Source: Diphasiastrum complanatum (Eukaryota; Streptophyta; Lycopodiopsida; Lycopodiales; Lycopodiaceae). Taken from it: 64,000 nt of DNA. Of this stretch, positions 55,543 to 64,000 are shown one piece after another. The stretch is from assembly GCA_029204225.1 (NCBI GenBank), contig CM055100.1:11417272-11481271 (forward strand). Reading direction: 5' to 3'. Positions within the stretch are counted from its first letter, which is position 1. Each line of letters starts with the position of its first letter. Position numbers and translations under genes: made by a program. The notes beneath the pieces are model-generated. The model did no database searches and had not been told where the DNA came from. It was given only the letters and a program-made list of their open reading frames with translations.

Positions 55543-57068
55543 AAGAGGACATAAATGCGGGAAAAGTGACTCAACAAGGAAACATTGCCGAAGATGATGG
55601 AGAAGATGACGAGACAAGTGTCTTCTCATCGGCATTGGCACCCCAAGTTGATGATGGTGCCAGATGGTTCATAGATTCAGGCGCCACAAGGCATATGGCC
55701 GAGAAACGTGATTGGTTTGAAAAATTCTCACCAATCCATGATGGGGATAAGGTCACTCAAGCCAATGGAGAGGAATGCCAGATACAGGGTGTGGGCAATG
55801 TACCTGTGCAGTTTCTTGATGGCAAAATCAAAAATATCCCTAATGTACTTTATGTTCCTGGACTAAAAAAGAGTTTGCTTTCTGTTGGTGTAATGACAAA
55901 TCAACATCTTAAAGTTGAATTTGTCAAGGATGGATGCCTTATGAAGGATATGAACCACAAACATAAAGTGGTGGCAAAGGGTTATAGAGATAGTAATCGT
56001 GGCCTTTATAAATTGGATGCTGCAAAACCAGGTGAATATGGTTTGGCTATCTCAACAGCATCTCAATCCGAGTTGTGGCACAGAAGACTTGGTCATTTGA
56101 ACTATGGGAGCTTGAGATTGATGGCGAAGCTGAAGATGGTAATAGGGTTACTAGCATTGCAGGATGATCATCATGCAATATGTGAAGGATGCATCATGAG
56201 AAAGCATCACAGGGAGACATTCAAGAAAGGTGGAGCTGCAAGAGCTAAGAAACTGCTGGAACTCATTCAAAGCGACCTGTGCGGCCCAATGAAGACCATG
56301 TCAATGGGGAAAGCATATTATTTTATGAGGAGGACATGGATTTATTTCTTGAAGAAGAAATCTCACGCTTTTGCTCGCTTCAAGGAGTTCAAGACTTTGG
56401 TAGAGAACCAACTGGATGCACACATCAAAGTGCTAAGATCTGATAGAGGGGGCAAATACAAATCTGATGATTTTGAAGATTTTTGCAAAGAACACGGCAT
56501 CAAAAGACAATTCACACAGTCACACACGCTGCATAGTAATGGTGTAGCTAAAAGGAAAAACATGACTATTATAAAGCGTGCATGCTCCATGATGAAGCAA
56601 ATGGGCTTGATCGATTCACTTTGGTTGGAAGCGTGCAGTGCGGCAACGTTCTTACAAAATAGGAGCCCTACAGTTGCGGTTCCAAATGTGACTCCCGAAG
56701 AAGCATTTACGGGAATAAAGCCAAAAATCGACAAGTTTCGTGTCAATGGATGTAAGGCCTATGTACATGTGCCAAATGAGGAGCGAAAGAAACTTGATGC
56801 CAAAGCAATCAAGTGTATCTTCGTCGGTTATGATGAAAGGACGAAAGCTTACAGGTGTTTTGATCCTGTAATGAATAAGATTCACATTAGAAAAAATGTG
56901 ATCTTTGATGAAATGCATAGGTATGAAGATGAAGACCATGCAAGTGGTGAAAGCATCAAAAGACTTCCCACAATTCTGGAGGAAGAAGATGAAGAAGATG
57001 CTCCACAAGATGATGCACATGAAGACGAGAGACGAGAGGACGAGTATGAAAGGACACTAGCTATTTAA
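55543..57068 (+). pseudogene. copia protease and integrase, open but inactive
   Basis: An open 500-residue frame (55566-57068) preceded by a knuckle remnant (RGHKCGK). Protease FIDSGATRHM (Asp37), pre-integrase LWHRRLGHLNYGS and CEGC (zinc-binding), integrase LIQSDLCGP (first Asp). The segment with the second catalytic Asp is missing: GKAYYFMRRTWIYF lacks the usual LFIDDFSR. RSDRGGKYKS follows, and NGVAKRKN carries Lys329 where the catalytic Glu should be. The C-domain (KFRVNGCKAYVHVP, CIFVGYDERTKAYRCFDP) and an acidic tail (EEEDEEDAPQDD) complete it. The frame's length suggests recent decay; the active site is dead. Confidence 0.92.
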
Positions 57069-57086
57069 GAGCCTAGGGGGAGGTAC

Positions 57087-57822
57087 TTGCCAATAGGATC
57101 AATAAAGGAGAAACCGGTTGGAAGTAAGAGACATTACTTAGACACTCCTTGGGATACATACTCTCCACGTAGTGTATCACCTGAATCTAAGATACCAAAA
57201 TGGTATGAAAAGATCATGAAGGACGTAAAGCTGAATCAAACAGGATCTAGCACACAAGGAAGTCTCCCAATCGTTATCATGTGAACTTTGCCCTAATGAT
57301 TGACATTTTGAAGTGTCGAGAGCCATCAACCTTTGATCAGACAAAAGATCACAAAGATGGCAAAGGGCAATGGAAGAAGAGATAGAATCCATCCACAGGC
57401 ATGATACATGGGAGTTGGTTGATCTACCACTTAGAAAGAAACCCATTGACAACAAATGGGTGTTTAGAACAAAGTTTCATGCGGATGGCACAATAGCAAA
57501 GTATAAGGCACGCCTAGTAGTGAAGGGTTATGAGCAAAGCAAAGGAATTGACTATGAAAAGACATTTGCTCCAGTGGCTAAGTGGACTACACTACGCCTT
57601 ATCATTGCCTTAGCATCTTATTTTGGGTGGAAAATCCATCAAATGGATGTGAAGTCTGCATTTTTGAATGGTGACTTAGAGGAAGAAGTTTACATGGTCC
57701 AACCACAGGGCTTCATGGCAAAACGGCAAGAACAGAATGTGTCGAAGTATGGCAAACTAGCAGTGATATCAGGTTATGTCAAAACAAGTATGTGGGCGAG
57801 ATATTGGAGAGATTTCACATGA
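57087..57822 (+). pseudogene. copia RT, first third
   Basis: After a linker with a stop, 57370-57720 is open: MEEEIESIHRHDTWELVDLP, KWVFRTKFHADGTIAKYKAR, GIDYEKTFAPVAKWTTLRL and QMDVKSAFLNGDLEEEVYM. It then jumps from FMAKRQEQN to unrelated residues, because the DNA between the first third of RT and the connection to RNase H has been deleted. The YVDD region is absent. Confidence 0.9.
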
Positions 57823-58572
57823 CAGAGTGCAAACCTTCCATCACCCCTTGCGAAGCTGGTAAGAAATTATCTCGTATTGATGATAGTGCACATGTTGATG
57901 CTACTATTTCGTCAGCTAGTTGGGAGTTTGATATATCTTACGACTACACGTCCTGATATCTGCTATGCTGTAAGTTTGATTAGCCAATTCATGTCATCAC
58001 CCACTATGGACCATTGGAAAGCTGCAAAAAGGAATTTGAGGTATGTGAAAGGTACACCTAACCTTGGTCTAATCTACAAAAGACAAAGTGTTTTACCTAA
58101 GTTGCAAGGTTATGTTGATGCTGATTGGGCAGGAAGTATAGATGATAGAAAGACAACAACAGGTTATGCCTTCAATTTTGGTAGCGGTTGTTCTTCATGG
58201 TCTAGTAAGAAGCAAGATACTATTTCTCTTTCTTCCACAGAAGTCGAATATAAAGCATTGAGTTCTGCTACCCAGGAAGCTGTTTGGCTACGTAAGTTAT
58301 TATGTGAGATTGGCATGAAGCAAGTAAATCCCACTGTTATTTTCTGTGATAGTCAAAGTGGAATACAATTGGCTGAAAATCCTATCTTTCACGCAAGGAC
58401 AAAACATATTGAAGTAAAATATTACTTTGTGAGTGAAAAGTTACAATCTGAAGATATAAGTATTGTACATTGTTCTACGTTATTACAAGTTGTTGATATA
58501 TTTACGAAAGCTTTAAGTAAAGAAAAGTTTGAGACTTTTAGAACCAAACTTGGCTTAGATTTGGTTATGTAA
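57823..58572 (+). pseudogene. copia RNase H
   Basis: After TECKPSITPCEAG, the frame 57877-58572 reads FRQLVGSLIYLTTTRPDICY, GYVDADWAGSIDDRKTTTGY (catalytic DADWAG), SSTEVEYKAL, FCDSQSGIQLAENPIFHART and VVDIFTKALSKEKFE, ending at a TAA. RNase H itself is intact. It belongs to the same family as 36151-36475. Confidence 0.92.
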
Positions 58573-58659
58573 AAAGCCTTTACTTGTAATACTATCATGG
58601 AGGTATGTTCCATGAATAGAGTAAACGCTAAAAAAAAAAAAAGAGAAACGTTGATCATT

Positions 58660-58670
58660 GAGGGAGAGAG
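58660..58670 (+). other. polypurine tract
   Basis: GAGGGAGAGAG just before TTAAAATAG; the same junction is seen inverted at 36150. Confidence 0.75.
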
Positions 58671-58921
58671 TTAAAATAGCAATGATCGACACAGTGCTTT
58701 CTTATTTCGACGGCACCACGTGTTCTTAGTTCTAGAGTTATCGGGCCATCTTTCTTTTACGAGCCCTTTGAGTGCTTTTAAGCAACTTATCTTTGTACTT
58801 ACTTATTAGTTGAATATACAGTTTGAGGTGAGTAATTCTGTGTTCTTGTTGCACTTGACGTTGTGCTGTGGTGATTGATCCGGTTGGGTGTTTAAACTGT
58901 GTTTTCTTAACGTCCTTTACA
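58671..58921 (+). repeat. short copia LTR followed by a primer-site-like sequence
   Basis: About 250 bp, homologous to the reverse complement of 35890-36150. At 58924 the sequence TATCAGAACCTGAGG follows, which resembles a copia primer site and leader, not a target duplication. Confidence 0.65.
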
Positions 58922-58939
58922 AATATCAGAACCTGAGGT

Positions 58940-59610
58940 TCCAAAAACAGAATTTCTCGCAAGCTTACTATCTAGCAGAATGAACGTATCCATCAGAGAA
59001 TTCCTGCGGATTGCACCACAAGCCAAGAGCGTTATGGCAGAATGGTTAAACACAACTCATGGTTATTTGATTGGCTGTGTGATCGAATAATCGATTGCTT
59101 GGAACTTAATTGTGATGTTAACATTCAGAATCACTGTTCTATTACACTGACATATATTCAGACTTATACATCCTAAACCTTGCTCTATGGTGTTGTGAAT
59201 CAATACTCTGAAATTTGCATATGGATACTCGTGCTGTTTAACTCAGTAGTCAGTTGTTCTTTTGAATGAGTGCTTTCTGTTGTTGAGGATAGATTGTCGG
59301 ACTACTTTTGGATTGTGCTGAGATATTTTTATGTTTCTCTGGCTTGTACACTAATCATGCAACATGTTCGATATAAGATTAGTCGGCATCAATATCTTTT
59401 GCTTTTGTATGTTTGAAACCACATCCTAACTGGTGATATTGGTCGTCGATACTTCTAAATGTCTGTTGACAGCCAACTTTTAATCCAAGAAAATTAAATG
59501 ATTTAAAAACATCTAAAATCACAATAATAAGCAGTCTCTTTGGGGAACAACAATCTTTTATACTACATATCCTTACAATTAAGATAAGTATAACAACACG
59601 ACATATGCTT
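58940..59610. other. no gene seen; may hold a gypsy LTR
   Basis: No coding domain. The position before the gypsy primer-site-like sequence at 59614 suggests that its LTR lies here, but no repeat partner exists in the window. Confidence 0.45.
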
Positions 59611-59613
59611 ATT

Positions 59614-59634
59614 TTTTGCACCGTTGTCGGGGAT
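59614..59634 (+). promoter_or_regulatory. gypsy primer-site-like sequence
   Basis: TTGCACCGTTGTCGGGGATTG resembles the TGGCGCCGTTGCCGGGGA sequence found after the 5' LTR of many plant gypsy elements. A gag follows 40 bp later. Confidence 0.65.
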
Positions 59635-59674
59635 TGCTAATTTGTTGATTTAGATGTTTGTCAGTTAAAGATGA

Positions 59675-60480
59675 ATGCCAACTGCAGGAAGCAGTTCAAG
59701 CAGTTCTAGAGCTGAGTGTTTGGAAAGATACAGAAGCCTTCGTGAGAACTTTTTCAAAAGACTTCAACAATCCTTTCAGCACGGCTCACAGCCTTTTACC
59801 ACTTATCAGGAAGCCGAAGTTTATTTCAATAACTTACTCGATAAACCCGAAGAAGAACCTGAACCCGAACTTCTTGAGATTGTTGGTAATCTTGATCCAA
59901 ATCCTAATTTAGATCCTGATCCTGAATCAGATCCTGATTCAAATCTGAATCTAAATCCAGATCCTGATCTAGATTTTGATCCAGATCCTGATTCCAATCC
60001 TGAACCAGAAATGGACCCACCTCAACCATAATTCAATTCCAGTTCAAAAATCAAGTATGATTACTTCAAGGAAACTTCTTCAGATGACGTTGATTGTTAC
60101 ATCTCCCAGTTTGAATCCATTGTTGTTTCCAATTGTGAGGGAATGAATGTAGACAAATTACGCATATCCCTTGGTCTATTGCGAAAACAAGCCCGAATTT
60201 GGTATAGCCAAATGGATCGTGCAGCTGTAAACACTTGGGACTTGCTGAGAGAAGCCTTTCACACTCAGTTCTGCGAGATTGGTTACTCTACCCGAGTGCT
60301 TGCATGACCGAACTCTGTTCAAAAGAAAGAGAAGGAGTCACTGAGAAGGTACACCCGAAAGGTCATAAACTTAATTGGGAAATTGGTGGGTGTTTATCCT
60401 GTTGCAATGCAGATAGAATGGTACCTTGTAGGGCTACCAAGTAAGGTACAGCCGACAAGGACCCATGAATACTTTGGATG
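59675..60480 (+). pseudogene. Ty3/gypsy gag start
   Basis: 59675-60031 is open: MPTAGSSSSSSRAECLERYR, then a region rich in Asp-Pro and Asn-Pro (LDPNPNLDPDPESDPDSN and similar). After a stop at 60029 the capsid domain continues: FKETSSDDVDCYISQFESIV, MNVDKLRISLGLLRKQARIW, QMDRAAVNTWDLLREAFHTQF, the typical retrotransposon gag signature. A frameshift follows near 60290. The element is cut at about 60480. Confidence 0.85.
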
Positions 60481-61638
60481 AAATTATTGCCACAGCATAT
60501 ATATATATATATAATTTTATCTTATCTACAATTTGTTCTACTTATAACTGAAATCTCACGCTTTTTTAGGCTTTCATTCTTATGTTTAAACATCACCCTT
60601 GCGAGGCTAGCATTCAATTCTAGTTGGGGAAGAGGACGCTAATTGAATCCAATATGAAAAAACAAAACAAAACAAAAGGAGAAGAATTGTAAGCTTTGAA
60701 TGAAAGTCACAGTAAAAGCAATGGCATTGATCTTCCTAGGGTAATTAAATTACTTTCAAACATTTTTTGATGATGTACCAAACTTACGAAAGCCACAAAT
60801 GTGCCACTTTTTATGATGCATTAAGTAAGTATGATGCTTGATGATTAGCTAGAGATGCAAAGCCCTTACCTTGGGTTAAAGATCATTTCAAAATGCATCA
60901 TGCAAGCCCTTGAAAAATGGTCACCTTAAAATAAAAATGTATTTGATTAATTGCGTCAAGAATGTCAACAAAAATTCAATCAAGTGGCAAACCCTTCTTA
61001 CAATAGCACTACGCTCAATAAGGTAGCAAGGTGTGTTGATATCTAGTTTCAACCCCCATACGGGCAGATACAGAACACAAAGCTAATCATTTGATATGAC
61101 ACCATTGTATAATCAATAAAAAACCCTCAGAAGAATAGCTACGGAGCCTCCTACGAATGTATCTCCGTCTAAACATCTTGAGTTTCCAAGAAGTTCACAC
61201 AAGACTCAATCACAATAGAGATTGTCAAGAAGCCCTCATCTAGATCTGGCCTTTTTTTTCCCTTGTATAATAATTCTCTCAAGAATGTTTCCCTTTGTGT
61301 CCATGAACATAAACTCCTGCATCAAAACACTCAGATGAACGACAGTTTCTTACTTCCTTCACAAAGTCAGTTCCATTTTTTTTGCAATTTATGGCTGGTG
61401 TTTGATAGAAAAAGTTCATATAGTTGAATTGTTACGCACAGACTATTTAATATCAAGATTAAGAAAGAGAACAAAAAAAATCTGACAGCTATGGAGATCC
61501 CATTCAAGAAGACAACTGACTACAGTCCTTATCCTACTCGTCTTCAGTCAACTTAGACATGTCGTGATATTTTGCGCAACATCAATCTGGAAAACTAAAC
61601 TTCATAGCAGACTAAAGAGAAAGCCTTGCACAAGCGCA
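60481..61638. other. intergenic; no gene seen
   Basis: Contains a short (AT)n run at about 60497-60514 and an A-rich patch at 60656-60680. As the phosphatase-like gene ends at 61639 on the minus strand, its 3' untranslated region and terminator should lie just below that point. Confidence 0.55.
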
Positions 61639-63953
61639 TTATAGATTCAACGCTGAAATTCTATAATTGAGAAGTAGCATGCTGACCATTTGTAGAGTGC
61701 TAACACGATGCAGGATGAAGCCATCGTAATCAAGTCTACAAAAGCAATTGCAGAACTCATGTCAACAAGGAAGGGAAATGGACGTAATATAATTAAGAGT
61801 AAGAAGGTGATATGTAAATTAATATCTCTTTCAAAACTATTGCTCTATGTAAATGATTCAAGTTTACACTCACCTAGTCCAAAGTGCTTGATCTTGTATT
61901 TTCGGCAAGCCTTGGCTACAACCACCAACTCCGTTCCCAATGTAGGCAACGCCTGCATCTTCAGAGTACTGTCCCACGTAATCATGACCATAGATATATG
62001 CATCCTGCATTAATAGCATGGCGAAAGCATGTGAAGGTTCAGCCTACATGATTCCTGTCTATTCCAAAATGGGCTCGAGGTTACTCAGCATTTACATATG
62101 AGAAAAAACATGAAGTAAGGCAGGGGACTGCTCTTTCAGACCACATAACCAGTTTAGTTAGAAGAGGTGAATAATCTGGCTGTGGGAAATCTTTGAATGA
62201 GATTGGTGATGCATCTACATCTGCAACATAAGTTCTTTGAGTCTGATCAGTTGCAAAAGGTCTTCTTCAATGAAGAACCTAGTTATAACGTACCACTCCA
62301 TATTGTAGGAATAGCGGAAGGAGTAGATCGCGAAGCTGATTTTCAGGTAGATGATGCCCAACAGTTATGCACCTACATACGCCGTAGATACAGATGAAAG
62401 TTATAAGATGCGTGATGGTACTTGCAATGAACCGATGCAGTTTCAATTGTCATATCCATCCAAAATAGCAAAAGACCTGTAGCTAGTGTAGAAAAGAGGT
62501 GGACGATATTATTAGAAAAGCTACTATTATGTGAATTCGATTTAACTTGGATCTTCAGGCATCATTTTATCTAGAAATATCAGAATATATTGAGTTGTCT
62601 TACATTGAAAGACTAGCAAATTAATGTTAGAGAGGAGAATGGATAAAAAGTGTAGATCAAGTGAGCTAAGAAACTACTTACCAGTTAGCAGTGTTGTTGG
62701 CTAGAGATCGCTCAAGCCACTGTTCTTGTACCTGGTCATACTATAGCAAAAAATTCAGCAAAATAACCTGTCAGATTTGGACGCAACCATTAACAAACTA
62801 GCAACCTTGCACCAGAGGACGACGTACTGAATAAAGTTCCGGGATTGAAAACCTAGGAAATGCTAATCTCTAGGTCAAGAACCAAAAAGTATCATCTTCT
62901 ATCAATTCAAAACTTCAAAGGATGAAGTGAGCAACGTTTCCAGGATTGCAAACCCATGAAATGCTAATTTCACGGTCAAGTACTGAAAGAGAATCATCTC
63001 CTATCAACTTAAATCTGATTCAGATTTGAAACAGTTTACCAACTCTCCTCTGAACCTAAATTGATCATTTCTTTAAGAATTACAACATAGAACGCAATCG
63101 TTAGAATGTAATTAAAGTGCATATAAAACTAACCAGTAAAGTCTTCGTATGCAGAAATACTATGTCAATACTTCCACCAGATGGTAGCAAAATTTTCTTT
63201 GTGAAGTACGGGGCTGGCATAATCAAGTATTCTGATATATTTGCATACATAATGTGACCCTCAGGTTTATAATAATCTCCAACTGCCATGTACCTATAAT
63301 TTTCAGAGAAAATGGAGTGTCAACAAGGAAAATGTAAAAGACACTTGCACCTAAATTTGTAAGAGTTTAAGGATCGCGTAACGTAGGTCATGTTACATAA
63401 TGTATTCTTACCAAGGAATACGTAAGGATGGATGGGAAGTGAATACGTCCTGAAAATTCATCACGGAGAACCTACGTCACAATATGCGAGAGGGAGCAGG
63501 TTGATCAAGTTGCGGATAAATACCACTTGGTTTGCTACAAGTATATATATGATAAATAGTAGATGCAAAAGTTGGGAGGAACCGAACCTTACGCAGCCAA
63601 TAAACCGTGTATCCGGATTTGAATACTTGATATACTAGAGACATAGATTGAATAGTTGGAATTTTGAAAGAAACTCTCGTAGTATAGAATCAGTGGAATT
63701 AGATCCTTTTGTTGTTTGAGAGTTCTAGTGTTTGCCTTAGGCTACCATCAATCGACCACGTTGGAAGGTTTGCCTAGTTTGATATGAGATGATCACTGAT
63801 ATTGCAACCTCCTCACTTCTAGCTTATAGCAAAAAGTAGATAACAAGTGACATTAAGAACAGAATACCTTGTCCCAAACAACGGTCCAATGTTGAAATCA
63901 TTTCCCAAGCTTACAACGAATTTGGTCTTGTACTCCTCGGCAGTGACTCCCAT
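61639..63953 (-). CDS. purple-acid-phosphatase-like gene, multi-exon, 5' end outside the window
   Basis: Minus-strand exons inferred from homology and GT-AG sites: 63953-63868, 63634-63593, 63449-63412, 63293-63134, 62740-62682, 62372-62294, 62004-61874, 61735-61639 (TAA). Exons 2-8 join in phase at every junction and give 201 residues: VFTSHPSLRIPW, then YMAVGDYYKPEG (family WYxVLGNHDY), MPAPYFTKKI, GGSIDIVFLHT, EQWLERSLANNTANW, VGHH, YIYGHDYVG (family NGHDH) and EDAGVAYIGNGVGG. Exon 1 gives EEYKTKFVVSLGNDF (family STGDNFY). This is the small plant purple/tartrate-resistant acid phosphatase type. Metal-binding residues are altered in three motifs, so activity is doubtful. The signal peptide and first Asp motif should lie beyond 64000. 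Exons 1 and 2 are out of phase by canonical sites, so a pseudogene is possible. Confidence 0.85.
62836..63030. repeat. 100-bp imperfect tandem duplication in an intron
   Basis: GGGATTGAAAACCTAGGAAA at 62841 recurs as CAGGATTGCAAACCCATGAA at 62941, followed by ATGCTAATYTCNNGGTCAAG in both. It lies in the intron between exons 63293-63134 and 62740-62682. Confidence 0.85.
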
Positions 63954-64000
63954 CTGCTCTTCAAACATTCAATTCTCTGTTAGAATTTAACCAGCTTCAT

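Noticed and set aside
59614-60480. Endogenous pararetrovirus (caulimovirus)
   Set aside because: The gag signature and primer-site-like sequence fit Ty3/gypsy; no movement protein or coat Cys motif of that virus group is seen.
1-64000. tRNA or rRNA genes
   Set aside because: No cloverleaf with TTCGANNC and acceptor stem, and no rRNA signature was seen by eye. The TGGTATCAGAGC matches are retrotransposon primer sites.

Overview
This is nuclear DNA of a land plant. It is AT-rich, made mostly of nested and decayed LTR retrotransposons (many Ty1/copia, fewer Ty3/gypsy), and the one recognisable host gene is a multi-exon purple-acid-phosphatase-like gene with GT-AG introns at the right edge. I cannot fix the plant group from sequence alone. 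Nothing looks bacterial, organellar or viral.

Layout. 1-80: the last codons of an unidentified acidic protein. 567-4991: a copia deletion derivative on the minus strand with both LTRs and a CTTTA target duplication. 5140-6670: a plus-strand copia remnant and an LTR-like repeat. 6654-14792: an old minus-strand copia whose gag is split by a young complete copia (7840-13995; LTRs differ at two positions; target duplication GCTAG). 14888-19840: a gypsy LTR and a rotted gypsy body. 19850-26423: two half-elements of one copia family whose LTRs form a 0.7-kb inverted repeat around a gypsy remnant. 26424-29680: gypsy gag and copia fragments in both orientations. 30820-33345: no gene, but six related imperfect hairpins. 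34009-34083: a GA microsatellite. 34190-40683: a mosaic that includes an 'inside-out' copia (RNase H - LTR - primer site - gag - protease - integrase). 40684-43330: two gypsy LTRs facing each other. 43331-47384: an LTR-like repeat and anonymous DNA. 47385-52021: a truncated LTR, then a copia element whose reverse transcriptase is still open but has lost YVDD. 52024-55542: a MITE-like inverted repeat, a zinc-knuckle gag and a copia remnant. 55543-58921: a copia pol with long open frames but a dead integrase and a deleted RT core. 59610-60480: start of a gypsy element. 61639-63953: the acid-phosphatase-like gene, minus strand, continuing beyond the window.

No operon-like cooperation is expected. 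The copia and gypsy genes each served their own element, and nearly all are broken. The two most unusual signals are the phosphatase-like gene, which keeps splicing and frame over seven exons while losing most metal-binding residues, and the cluster of hairpins at 30.8-33.3 kb.
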